Shown here: piece after piece, positions 45,036-53,200 of the stretch
How positions within the stretch are numbered: position 1 is the first letter of the stretch
Layout of the letters: every line of letters starts with the position of its first letter
Source: Paracoccus tegillarcae
GTDB lineage: Bacteria; Pseudomonadota; Alphaproteobacteria; Rhodobacterales; Rhodobacteraceae
Length of the DNA: 64,000 nucleotides
NCBI RefSeq assembly: GCF_002847305.1
Contig: NZ_CP025408.1
Coordinates: 1,633,001 to 1,697,000 of the forward strand
Direction: 5' to 3'
Position numbers and translations under genes: made by a program
Notes under the pieces: generated by a model
Told to the model about the DNA's origin: nothing
Databases searched by the model: none
What the model saw: the letters and a program-made list of their open reading frames with translations, nothing else

Positions 45036-45491
45036 GTGGCCACGCTGTATATCGACGCCGATGCCTGCCCGGTGAAGGCCGAGGCCGAACGCGTGGCCAC
45101 CCGCCTGAAAGTGCCGATGGTTCTGGTCTGCAATGGCGGGCTGCGGCCATCGGCCAATCCGCTGGTGACGCTGAAGATCGTGGCCGAGGGCCCGGATGAG
45201 GCCGACAAGTGGATCGCCGATGAATGCGGTCCGGGCGATGTGGTCGTCACCGCCGATCTGCCGCTGGCCGATCGTTGCCTGAAGGCGGGGGCGCAGGTGA
45301 TCCAGCATGACGGCGAGGTGCTGAGCATCGCCAATATCGGCCCGCGTCTGGCCACGCGCGACCTGATGGCCGATATCCGCTCGGCCAATCCGTTCCATCA
45401 GGGCGGCGGGGCTGCGTTTTCCAAGGCGGATCGGTCGCGGTTCCTGCAATCGCTGGACCGGGCGCTGACCGCGGCGTTGCGGGCGTCGTGA
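45036..45491 (+). CDS. UPF0178 (YaiI/YqxD) family protein
   Basis: A 151-residue protein with the family pattern [36 protein letters not shown] and [30 protein letters not shown]. It belongs to the NYN/PIN-like nuclease superfamily by fold, with acidic residues suited to metal binding; no activity is established. The start is a GTG at 45036, 5 bp after dapD; the frame further upstream is inside dapD. It is probably cotranscribed with dapD. Confidence 0.9.
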   Translation: MATLYIDADACPVKAEAERVATRLKVPMVLVCNGGLRPSANPLVTLKIVAEGPDEADKWIADECGPGDVVVTADLPLADRCLKAGAQVIQHDGEVLSIANIGPRLATRDLMADIRSANPFHQGGGAAFSKADRSRFLQSLDRALTAALRAS

Positions 45492-45527
45492 AGCCCGGCT
45501 TTTGCTGCCCTGCCACCATGTTGAAAG

Positions 45528-45902
45528 ATGGACGCGATGAATGATCTGATGAACCTGATTGGCCGCCTGATGATCGCGCTGCTGTTTCTGGGTGGAGCGG
45601 TGCAGAAATTCACCGATCCACGGCCGGCGCAGCAGATGATTGCCAGCATCGGGTTGCCCGACTGGGTGATCTGGCCGATTGCGGCGTTCAATCTGGTCGC
45701 GGCGATCTGTCTGGTGACGGGGCCAAGGATCCGGCTGTGGGCGCTGGCCTTGGCGGGCTATTGCCTGTTTACCAGCTGGTTTCACTGGCAGCTGCGCGCC
45801 GATCCGTGGCAGGTGACGATCATGGTCAAGAACTGGGCCATCGCGGGCGGATTGCTGATCCTTGCCGCGCAGGGGCCGGGACGGTTCGTGGCCCGGCGCT
45901 AG
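45528..45902 (+). CDS. DoxX family membrane protein
   Basis: A 124-residue protein with four predicted helices, beginning IGRLMIALLFLGGAVQKFTDP, which is the DoxX start, and continuing WVIWPIAAFNLVAAICLVTGPRIRLWALALAGYCLFTSWF. DoxX proteins take part in redox or quinone-linked processes in some organisms; in general their role is unclear. The start may be 45528 or 45537; neither has a strong ribosome-binding site. A strong terminator begins inside its last codons. Confidence 0.87.
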   Translation: MDAMNDLMNLIGRLMIALLFLGGAVQKFTDPRPAQQMIASIGLPDWVIWPIAAFNLVAAICLVTGPRIRLWALALAGYCLFTSWFHWQLRADPWQVTIMVKNWAIAGGLLILAAQGPGRFVARR

Positions 45903-45913
45903 GCGCCGGGTTT
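45892..45913. terminator. Bidirectional terminator between DoxX and the GMC-Gfo gene
   Basis: CCCGGCGC-TAG-GCGCCGGG, perfect 8-bp arms (45892-45899 and 45903-45910) followed by TTT. It lies between two convergent genes. Confidence 0.8.
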
Positions 45914-45922
45914 GATCCGGGT

Positions 45923-48736
45923 TCAGGGCCGGTTCCGGCGCAGCAGCCTGGTCGATACCTGCCGCGCCTTGCGGCGAACCTTTTGCGTGACGGGCGAGAA
46001 GGGAAGGCCGAGGCTGCCGCCCCCGGCATCCGCCGAATATCGCATCGCGGCAAGCAGTTCGACATCCTCCAGCGCCGAAGATGCGCTGTAGGGCGCGGGG
46101 GCCTGATAGCGAGCGCTGTCGCCCATGCGGACCAGCAGTTCGGCCACGGCGATCTGTTCGTCGTTCAGCCCGGAGCCGTGAAACGGGTTGTGCCAGTTGA
46201 TGATCCCATCGGGGGTCTCGACTGACAGGCCAGCAAGATCGCCCGCGTCCTCGTTCCGAATGACGTTTGATCCTGCGGGGGCGGTTGCGGCATCGCCAAA
46301 GATCATCTTGTCCGACATGATCGTCCCCCGGTCGCCGTAGATCCGGATGTCGCCTGCCGGGCGTGCGTCTGACTGGCGATACCGGGCAGAGTAATTGTGA
46401 GCGATCAGCCCGCCATCCTCCAGACCGATTGATCCAAGCAGCCAGTCCTCATCGCCGATGCGCGCCTGACGACCATTCGCGTTGATCGCCCGGCGTTCGC
46501 GTCCGATCAGCGTTCGCAGCAGCCCGATCCCGTGATAGTCATAGGCGCAAAAGTCATTCATCACCGCATTGACCGGGCCAATCAGGCCCAGCTCGATGAT
46601 TTTCCGTTGCAACTGCGCCTCGGGCATAAAGGGGAATTGCTCGGCCACGCCGACCAACAAACCGGCCTTGTCTATTTTCTGCAGCAACTGCCGGCCTTTG
46701 ATTTCGCTCCAGCAGAAGGGTGTCTCCAGAAACAGCGGCAGGCCAAGGTCGATGAGGCCTGGATAGGTTTCGTCGATGCTGGCGGAAGGCAGTGCCGCGA
46801 CCAGAAAATCAATGCCCTCCTGGCCCGCGAGCGCCGCGATATCTGTCCCTGCCGGCCAGCCCGTTTCCGCCGCAATCCTGTCTGCGCCGGCGGCGGTTTT
46901 CGTGGCGATGCCCGCGACCTCGAAGCGGTTTTCCAGCGCCTTCATGATCGGTGCGTAGATATTCGCGACGCGGTGCCCGCCGCCGATAAAACCGATGCGA
47001 ATGCGTGATGGCGGCTTTGCCTGGGCCGCAGTGGCGTCCTTGTTGTCCACGATCTTGCCTTTCAGGTGATCCGCCAGACGGATGCTCAGAGAAACGATGG
47101 TATGGGTCGGGTTCATGTGACCGGGCGTCGAAAAGACAGAGCTGCCGGCGACATAAAGCCCGTCGATGCCATGGATTTTGCAATTGGCGTCAACGACCCC
47201 GCTGGCGGGATCGTCAGACATGCGCGTCGTGCAGGACGGGTGCGCCAGATCAAGCAATTGCGCCGCCCAGGCCTCTTGGCCGCTGGTCAGCCAGTCGGGC
47301 CGTGCCGGCATGTCATGGCCGAGACGTTGCAGTTCGGCGTGAAAGTCCCCGGCCACAGCCTGCGCTGTCCGGTATTCAAGATCGGACAGCCGCCAGTCGA
47401 GTTTCGCCATCGGCTGACCCAGCCAGTTGCTTTCCTCCGACAGCGTAACCCGGCTGTCGGGATCCAGTTCCTGTTCGACGACGCAGCCCAGCAGCGTCAG
47501 TTCGGGCGAATTCAGCGGCGGGCGGTGATGGATCAGCCGGTCATTTGCCGCAGCCAACAGGTTGCGCGGGCGTTTTGCCGTGCTGGACAAGCTGCTGAGA
47601 AAGCCGTCCTTGTCGCGCGCCTTCGCGCCCCGGACAGCGCTGGCCAGTGTGGACAGGGCGTTTGGCTGGCCGCCGAATTCGGTCATATGGATCGTGGCGT
47701 TGAGCAACCCACGTTCACGCTGGATGGCGGGGGAGGAGCGGATGCCCATCTGATAGATGGTCCTGGTATCCGCATCGGCGTGCCATCGGCTGCCAAGGCG
47801 CCGCCGGACCATCGCCCCTTTTGGCCCCTCGAAGCGGCCGATTTCAGTGAAATGATGATCTGTCAGATAGCGGCCGACCTGATCTGCGTCATTCCCCAGA
47901 CCCTTGGGATTTGCACTGCGCGAGGCCAGAAGCAGCCGCGCGTTTTCGATGCCGCCACAGGCCAGAATGATCGTTCTGGCGTGAAATCTGACAGTGGTGC
48001 CGTCGGGCCGCGCCACCAGAACCGAGCGCGCGGTGCGGCCATCGGGCCGGGTCTCGATCTCCATGGCGGTTGCGTGCAGGAAAATATCGATGTCGCTGCT
48101 TTGCAGAAGGGGTTGGCGCAAGCGCTCGGCGAAATTGACGGCCTTGGTTCTGCCCGAATGCTGCAGGATGCCGATGCCGCTGGCCTCTGTCACATCTGCC
48201 GCGGCGAGTTGCCGGATCAGGCTGCCACCTTCGTTTTCGCCATTGCTGTACTGCCAGACCTCGTTGCTGAACAGCGCCGTGTCCCATGGCGGACTGTCAT
48301 CTGCATCGAACAGGCTCTGCGCGGCCTGACTGTCATCCAACGTTGCCGCCAGACCCAGATAGGCACCCGCACGGTGATAGAACTGCCGCAACGCGCGGGG
48401 CTCGATCGGCCAGCCTGAGCGCGGAAGCCAGGGGCGATGGTGAAAGTCGATGGCGTCCAGCATGCCGCAGCGGCCTGTCCACATGGCTGAACTGCCACCA
48501 AAGCCACGGCAGCGCACCTCATCATGGTGCGCGCGGCGCTGGCCGATCGACTGAAAGTCGTTCAGGGCATTGCTGCGTTCATCGGCCTCTTCACCGCCGC
48601 TTTCCAGCACGGCGACCTTGAGGCCGGTTCCCATCAGCTCTGTCGCCAGCACCAATCCCGCCGGACCAGAGCCAATGACAATCAGGTCGTGTTCATGCGA
48701 CGAGCTGTCCTCGGCTCGCAGATCTCTGAGGCTCAA
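45923..48736 (-). CDS. Fusion of a GMC oxidoreductase and a Gfo/Idh/MocA-type dehydrogenase
   Basis: A 937-residue two-enzyme chain. Residues ~15-560 form a GMC FAD oxidoreductase: DLIVIGSGPAGLVLATELMG binds FAD, CGGIENARLLLAS is the second FAD block, and the C-terminal GMC region holds HPSCTTRM, GIDGLYVAGSSVF and NPTHTIVSLSIRLADHL. After a short linker (560-576), residues ~577-905 form a Gfo/Idh/MocA enzyme: RIGFIGGGHR binds NAD(P), FLVAALPSASIDE and FLETPFCWSE (an ETP in place of EKP) follow. The frame is open across the junction, with no sign of a sequencing slip. Both halves normally act on sugars or cyclitols. The start at 48736 precedes MSLRDLRAEDSS. Confidence 0.88.
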   Translation of the reverse strand: MSLRDLRAEDSSSHEHDLIVIGSGPAGLVLATELMGTGLKVAVLESGGEEADERSNALNDFQSIGQRRAHHDEVRCRGFGGSSAMWTGRCGMLDAIDFHHRPWLPRSGWPIEPRALRQFYHRAGAYLGLAATLDDSQAAQSLFDADDSPPWDTALFSNEVWQYSNGENEGGSLIRQLAAADVTEASGIGILQHSGRTKAVNFAERLRQPLLQSSDIDIFLHATAMEIETRPDGRTARSVLVARPDGTTVRFHARTIILACGGIENARLLLASRSANPKGLGNDADQVGRYLTDHHFTEIGRFEGPKGAMVRRRLGSRWHADADTRTIYQMGIRSSPAIQRERGLLNATIHMTEFGGQPNALSTLASAVRGAKARDKDGFLSSLSSTAKRPRNLLAAANDRLIHHRPPLNSPELTLLGCVVEQELDPDSRVTLSEESNWLGQPMAKLDWRLSDLEYRTAQAVAGDFHAELQRLGHDMPARPDWLTSGQEAWAAQLLDLAHPSCTTRMSDDPASGVVDANCKIHGIDGLYVAGSSVFSTPGHMNPTHTIVSLSIRLADHLKGKIVDNKDATAAQAKPPSRIRIGFIGGGHRVANIYAPIMKALENRFEVAGIATKTAAGADRIAAETGWPAGTDIAALAGQEGIDFLVAALPSASIDETYPGLIDLGLPLFLETPFCWSEIKGRQLLQKIDKAGLLVGVAEQFPFMPEAQLQRKIIELGLIGPVNAVMNDFCAYDYHGIGLLRTLIGRERRAINANGRQARIGDEDWLLGSIGLEDGGLIAHNYSARYRQSDARPAGDIRIYGDRGTIMSDKMIFGDAATAPAGSNVIRNEDAGDLAGLSVETPDGIINWHNPFHGSGLNDEQIAVAELLVRMGDSARYQAPAPYSASSALEDVELLAAMRYSADAGGGSLGLPFSPVTQKVRRKARQVSTRLLRRNRP

Positions 48737-48854
48737 AACGGTATTCCGGATTTCAGCAAGGATATTTCACGGCGTCGATAAGCTGAACTTTGCAAAAAAG
48801 CAGGCGTTTTCGCAAGCTTGCTGCGTCGGTGCGATGACGAATGGCGCGCATGCG

Positions 48855-49652
48855 TTACTTTGGTTTGATCTTGTTGGCTGTGCCGGTGGCAAAGGCGGCC
48901 AGTCGTTCCCTGGCGGCGTCCTGGGTGTTGACGACGCCGGCGACCACCGCCTCGGCATAGGCTGCGTCCAGCGCCGACATGTTCTGCATGTGGCTGATGG
49001 CCGAGCAAATGGCAAAGTTCGACAAGGGCGGGTTCCGGGCTGCGGCCTGGGCGATTTCCATTGCCTTGGCCTCGGGGTCCTCGATCAGATATTGGCACAG
49101 GCCCACATCGACCGCCTCTTGTCCGCGATAGAGGCGGCCCGACAGCATCATGTCGATCATCCGTGCCTTGCCGATCAGGTCGGCCACGCGGATCGTGGCA
49201 CCGCCGCCGGTGAACAGGCCGCGCTGGCCCTCGGGCAGGCCGAAATAGGTGTCGGGCGCCGCCACCCGGATATGGGCCGCAGAGGCCAGTTCCAGCCCGC
49301 CGCCGACCACGGCGCCCTTGAGCACGGCGATGATCGGCACGCCGCCATATTCCATCTTGTTGAAGGCCTCGTGCCAGCGCAGGCAGACATGCATGAAATC
49401 GGACGCACTGCGTTCTTCGCGGTGATGTTCGACCAGATCGAGGCCGGCGCTGAAGTGATCGCCATTGGCGCGCAGGATGGCTGCGCGCACGCCGGCGCGG
49501 GGCAGGGTCGAGAAGATATCGACCAGTTCGTCGATGGTGGCCAGATCCAGCGCGTTGCGTTTGCTGGGCCGGTTCAGCGTGACAGAGGCGATGCCGTCCT
49601 GATCCACGTCCAGGAGAATGTTCTGCAGCTTCAGGTCGGAAAGATCGCGCAT
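48855..49652 (-). CDS. Enoyl-CoA hydratase/isomerase family protein (crotonase fold)
   Basis: A 265-residue crotonase-fold protein: [22 protein letters not shown], the oxyanion-hole strand [13 protein letters not shown] and [45 protein letters not shown]. The second catalytic acidic position (PEGQRG) is present as in hydratases. The acyl-CoA substrate is not known. It begins 3 bp after the AEC carrier gene, as the last of three coupled genes. The family includes hydratases, isomerases and hydrolases, so the reaction is open. Confidence 0.87.
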   Translation of the reverse strand: MRDLSDLKLQNILLDVDQDGIASVTLNRPSKRNALDLATIDELVDIFSTLPRAGVRAAILRANGDHFSAGLDLVEHHREERSASDFMHVCLRWHEAFNKMEYGGVPIIAVLKGAVVGGGLELASAAHIRVAAPDTYFGLPEGQRGLFTGGGATIRVADLIGKARMIDMMLSGRLYRGQEAVDVGLCQYLIEDPEAKAMEIAQAAARNPPLSNFAICSAISHMQNMSALDAAYAEAVVAGVVNTQDAARERLAAFATGTANKIKPK

Positions 49653-49655
49653 GGG

Positions 49656-50585
49656 TCAGCCTTGAGTAATCCAGTGAATGACAACAGGGATAGTGACGAT
49701 ACTGACCGCCGTCGAGATCAGGATCGCCGAAGAGACGCGCTGCACGCCCACATTGAAATATTGGGCGAGGATATAGACGTTGCCGGCCACCGGCAGGGCG
49801 GCGGCGGCGATCATCACGCCCGCGGAAAAGGGCTCGACCCGAAAGATAAACAGCGCCGCGATGCCCACCGCCAGCGGATGCAGGAACAGCTTGGCAAAGG
49901 ACAGCCACAGCGCCGGGCCGGTGCGGCGCAACTGGATGCCGGTCAGGCTGGCGCCGATGGCAAACAGCGCGCCGGGCGTCGCGGCGGCGCCGAGGATCGA
50001 CAGATATTCGTCCAGCGCCTCGGGCATGGGCAGGTTGAACCAGCCCCAGGCCAGACCGGCCAGCATCGACACGACCATCGGATTGGCGGCAACACCGCGC
50101 AGGGCCGGGCCGATCACCGACAGGCGAAACCGCCCCTGCCGACCGATGCCGATGACCAGTGTGATCAGCGATGAAAAGATGATCGTGTCCATCGACAGGA
50201 CCAGCAGGACCGGCCCCACGGCGGGCTCTCCCAGCAGGACCAGCAGCATGGGCACGCCCAGAAAGCCGGTATTGCCGATCATGCAGCACTGCGCCTCGAT
50301 CGCCATTTCGTCCAGCGCCAGCCCGCGCCGATAGGCCACCACCATGCCCAGCGTCCAGATCAGGATCGAGCCGGACAGGTAGGCGGCCACGAAACGCGGA
50401 TCGAAAAGCTGCGCCAGATCCAGCTGCGAGGAAAAGCGGAACAGCATCGCCGAGAGCGCGAAGTAAAAGACGAACTTGGTCAGCCAGCCGGCGGCTTCGG
50501 TCGGCAGAATGCGCAGCCTGACGGCCAGCCACCCGGTGCCGATCAGCAGAAAGAACGGCAGCGTCTTCAGAAAAATTGCCAGCAT
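49656..50585 (-). CDS. AEC family transporter (auxin efflux carrier-like)
   Basis: A 309-residue membrane protein with about ten helices in two repeats. Landmarks are LPFFLLIGTGWLAVRLRIL, CCMIGNTGFLGVPMLLVLLGEP (the N-x-G-F-x-G-x-P block of helix 4) and ALPVAGNVYILAQYF. Bacterial members move malonate, malate or similar acids; the substrate here is not clear. Its start overlaps the nitroreductase stop by one base (TGATG) and it is followed after 3 bp by the crotonase gene. Confidence 0.9.
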   Translation of the reverse strand: MLAIFLKTLPFFLLIGTGWLAVRLRILPTEAAGWLTKFVFYFALSAMLFRFSSQLDLAQLFDPRFVAAYLSGSILIWTLGMVVAYRRGLALDEMAIEAQCCMIGNTGFLGVPMLLVLLGEPAVGPVLLVLSMDTIIFSSLITLVIGIGRQGRFRLSVIGPALRGVAANPMVVSMLAGLAWGWFNLPMPEALDEYLSILGAAATPGALFAIGASLTGIQLRRTGPALWLSFAKLFLHPLAVGIAALFIFRVEPFSAGVMIAAAALPVAGNVYILAQYFNVGVQRVSSAILISTAVSIVTIPVVIHWITQG

Positions 50586-51253
50586 CAGAAGACTGACATG
50601 ATCTCGGATAGCGGCTTTTTGCGTTTGGCGGCGGCGGGCACGGTGGCTGCGGCAGAGGGCAGGCCGACGGGCAGGATCATCACCGGTTTCTCATTCTCGG
50701 GTCGTTCGCACATCTGGTTGAGGAACTTCATCGGATTGGGCGTGTGTTCCAGCGTCACCAGACCGGCATGATGGATCGCCGAAATCAGCATGCCGCAGGC
50801 GATGCCGACGCTTTCGGGCACATAGTAATGCTTGTGGCGCTGGCCATCATCCAGGCCATAGCGCTGCGCAAAGATCACGATCAGCCAGGGCGCCGTGGTC
50901 AGGTGCGGCTTTTCGGGGCCGGTTCCCACCGGTTCCAGCGCGGTCAGCCATTCATCGCCGCCGCCGCCTGCGTAAAAGGCGCGTTCTTCCTCTTCGGCGG
51001 CCTCGCGGACGCGGGCTTTCATCGCGGGATCGCTGATCGCCACGAAATGCCAGGGCTGCTGGTTGGCACCCGAGGGCGCGGTGCCGGCGGTTTCGATACA
51101 GGCCTCGATGACGGCGCGGTCCACCGGATCGGGGGAAAAGTCGCGCACCGAGTGGCGCCTGCGCATGTAATCGCGAAACGCCTGTACCTGCTGCAAGGAC
51201 GCCTCGGGCGACAGTTGCACACGGTCGGGCAGCGGCAGTGGGATATAGCTCAT
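50585..51253 (-). CDS. Nitroreductase family protein
   Basis: A 222-residue FMN-dependent nitroreductase-type enzyme: MRRRHSVRDFSPDPVDRAVIEACIETAGTAPSGANQQPWHFVAI carries the FMN-binding Arg and Ser residues, and GIACGMLISAIHHAGL is the dimer helix. The family reduces nitro, quinone or enone compounds or dehalogenates; the closest match in memory is the larger nitroreductase group near iodotyrosine deiodinase (TPNPMKFLNQMCERPENEKP is typical). It leads the operon nitroreductase-AEC-crotonase. mbfA ends 26 bp upstream. Confidence 0.9.
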   Translation of the reverse strand: MSYIPLPLPDRVQLSPEASLQQVQAFRDYMRRRHSVRDFSPDPVDRAVIEACIETAGTAPSGANQQPWHFVAISDPAMKARVREAAEEEERAFYAGGGGDEWLTALEPVGTGPEKPHLTTAPWLIVIFAQRYGLDDGQRHKHYYVPESVGIACGMLISAIHHAGLVTLEHTPNPMKFLNQMCERPENEKPVMILPVGLPSAAATVPAAAKRKKPLSEIMSVF

Positions 51254-51279
51254 GTTTCCTCCCGATCAATTGGCGGGCA

Positions 51280-52260
51280 TCAGCCCGAGCCGATCAGCAC
51301 CCCGGTTGCGAAGACCAAACCACCGCCGAGGACCACTTGCAAGGCGGCGCGCCAGAAGGGGGTTTCCATATAGCGGTTCTGGATCCAGGCGATGGCCCAC
51401 AGCTCGATGAAGACGACGATGCAGGCGATGGTCGTCGCGGTCCAGAAATGCGGGATCAGATAGGGCAGGGCGTGGCCCAGACCGCCGAGCGCGGTCATTA
51501 CGCCCGAGGCAATGCCGCGTTTGATCGGCGAGCCGCGCCCGGACACGACGCCATCATCAGAGGCGGCTTCGGTAAAGCCCATCGAGATGCCGGCGCCCAG
51601 ACTGGCCGCCAGCCCGACCAGAAAGGTCGTATGCGTGTCCTGCGTGGCAAAGGCGGTGGCAAAGATCGGCGCAAGCGTCGAGACAGAGCCATCCATCAGC
51701 CCGGCCAGACCGGGCTGCACCCAGGTCAGCACGAATTCCCGATGCGCGGTGTCGTCCTCGGCAGCCTTGGCGTCATCGGTCAGGTGTTCTTCGGCCAGTT
51801 CATCGGCGCGCTTTTCATGGCCCAGTTCCGCCGCTGCCAGATCACCCAGCAGCTTGCGCGTGTCCGCATCGCTGCTGCGCTGGGCTGCGCGGGTGTAGAA
51901 ATCGCCGGCGCCGCGTTCCATCTGGGCGGCCTCTTCACGGATCGCATCCAGCGACAGGTTCTGCATCATCCAGGCGGGCCTGCGGGCGTAATAGCCTGCC
52001 ACATGCTCGCGCCGGATCACCGGGATTGCATCGCCGAAACGCGCCTGATGCGCCTCGATCAGGCGCTGGCGGTGGCCGTCTTCTTCCTCGGCCATGCCTT
52101 CGAAGACGGCGGCGGTTGCGGGGTATTCGTCGCGCAGAAAGACAGCCCAGTTGCGATAGATGCGTGCGTCATCCTCTTCCGAGGAAATCGCCAGCGCCAG
52201 GATCTGCTGCTCTGTCAGCTCTGAGAATTTCTTGCGCCCCATCCCGGACATCAACGTCAT
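51280..52260 (-). CDS. mbfA: Membrane-bound ferritin-like iron exporter
   Basis: A 326-residue protein joining an N-terminal ferritin-like di-iron domain (residues ~15-170; ISSEEDDARIYRNW, AEEEDGHRQRLIEAH, AELGHEKRADELAEEH give the iron-binding Glu and His) with a C-terminal CCC1/VIT1 transporter domain (VQPGLAGLMDGSVSTLAPIFATAFA and GGLGHALPYLI). This is the layout of MbfA, which exports iron and protects against peroxide in rhizobia. The start at 52260 is just 4 bp after the TusA-like stop; 52251 is also possible. In other bacteria it is controlled by Irr; I see no clear Irr box here. Confidence 0.92.
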   Translation of the reverse strand: MTLMSGMGRKKFSELTEQQILALAISSEEDDARIYRNWAVFLRDEYPATAAVFEGMAEEEDGHRQRLIEAHQARFGDAIPVIRREHVAGYYARRPAWMMQNLSLDAIREEAAQMERGAGDFYTRAAQRSSDADTRKLLGDLAAAELGHEKRADELAEEHLTDDAKAAEDDTAHREFVLTWVQPGLAGLMDGSVSTLAPIFATAFATQDTHTTFLVGLAASLGAGISMGFTEAASDDGVVSGRGSPIKRGIASGVMTALGGLGHALPYLIPHFWTATTIACIVVFIELWAIAWIQNRYMETPFWRAALQVVLGGGLVFATGVLIGSG

Positions 52261-52264
52261 GCCT

Positions 52265-52558
52265 TTATCCCTGTCTTGCAGCCTCTGTTGCGGGGCCATC
52301 CTTGTCCGCGCCGGCCTGCGGTCCGCGTTCCACCGTGTATTCGTGCGCGCCATCGCCCATGTCCCGCGTTCCGCGCAGCACATGGCCGCCCTCTGCGCAG
52401 AAATGCGGCACGTCGATCACCGCCGCCGGGTCGGTTGCGATCAGCCGCAGCGACTGGCCCGGCTGGACCGCCAGCAGCCGCTTGCGCAGGCGCAGCACCG
52501 GCAGCGGGCAAAGCAGACCGCGGGCATCGACCTCATCGCTGGCGGGGCTTGTGGTCAT
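52265..52558 (-). CDS. TusA-family sulfur carrier protein
   Basis: A 97-residue protein with the TusA/SirA signature DARGLLCPLPVLRLRKRLL, where Cys in LCPLP carries persulfide sulfur, and a second typical stretch IDVPHFCAEGGHVL. It probably passes sulfur for tRNA modification, molybdenum cofactor or iron-sulfur metabolism. Its ATG overlaps the stop of the DUF2478 gene by 4 bp, and mbfA follows after 4 bp, so all three should be one transcript. Confidence 0.9.
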   Translation of the reverse strand: MTTSPASDEVDARGLLCPLPVLRLRKRLLAVQPGQSLRLIATDPAAVIDVPHFCAEGGHVLRGTRDMGDGAHEYTVERGPQAGADKDGPATEAARQG

Positions 52559-53070
52559 GCGGCAGTTCCCCGCGTGACCGAGCGGCACCATGTGGCCAGC
52601 GCCTGTGGCTCGACCCATTGGGCAAACTCGCCGGCGAAGGCCTCGAAGGCGGCATATTGGCCGGCGGGCACATGGGTCAGCACCGGAATTTCCTGATCGA
52701 GCGCCTGGCCGATGCAATCGCGAAAGCCCAGACCCATTGCCTCTTGCTTGCCGAATTTGGGCAGGATGCACAGATCGGCGCCCTGTTGCAGGGCGGCAGA
52801 GACCCGCCCGGCCGCCATTTGCAGGCCGCCCGCATCGAGACGGCAGCCGACTGATCCCGGTCCCAATGACTGGGAAATGCGCACCATCGGCCCCGTGTCG
52901 CCCAGTATCCGCAGGTCCATGTCGCAGGCGCAATCGGCCGAGGGCGCAGAGTTGACCTGCACCGCGCCGGCGATGCGCAGACCCTCGGCGGCCAGCTGCC
53001 CGGCCAGTGCCTCGAGCAGCCGGTCGGCCTTTCCGGGTTCGGCACCGTTTAGCACAAAACATCCCAGCAT
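52555..53070 (-). CDS. DUF2478 domain-containing protein
   Basis: A 171-residue protein beginning MLGCFVLNGAEPGKADRLLEALAGQLAAEGLRIAGAVQVN, with CACDMDLRILGDTG and LCILPKFGKQEAMGLGFRD, the pattern of DUF2478. This NTPase-like family is usually found beside molybdenum uptake or cofactor genes. Here the usual P-loop is not intact, so nucleotide binding is uncertain. The ATG at 53070 lies 8 nt behind AAAGGGG and is preferred to the ATG at 53076. It is the first gene of the operon with TusA and MbfA. Confidence 0.82.
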   Translation of the reverse strand: MLGCFVLNGAEPGKADRLLEALAGQLAAEGLRIAGAVQVNSAPSADCACDMDLRILGDTGPMVRISQSLGPGSVGCRLDAGGLQMAAGRVSAALQQGADLCILPKFGKQEAMGLGFRDCIGQALDQEIPVLTHVPAGQYAAFEAFAGEFAQWVEPQALATWCRSVTRGTAA

Positions 53071-53200
53071 GGTCATGGCCCCTTTCGCGGCAGCAGAATA
53101 GATCGGCCTGCCGAAAGCACAAGTCGCGCCCCGGCGTGACACCGGTCATCATAAGCGATATGCCAAGCGCATCCGAATGTCAGTTGGGCAATAGAGCAGC

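Noticed and set aside
48733..50532. Open frame of 599 codons on the minus strand over the crotonase and AEC genes
   Set aside because: It is another frame of the same strand as two well-supported genes, and its product has no family features.
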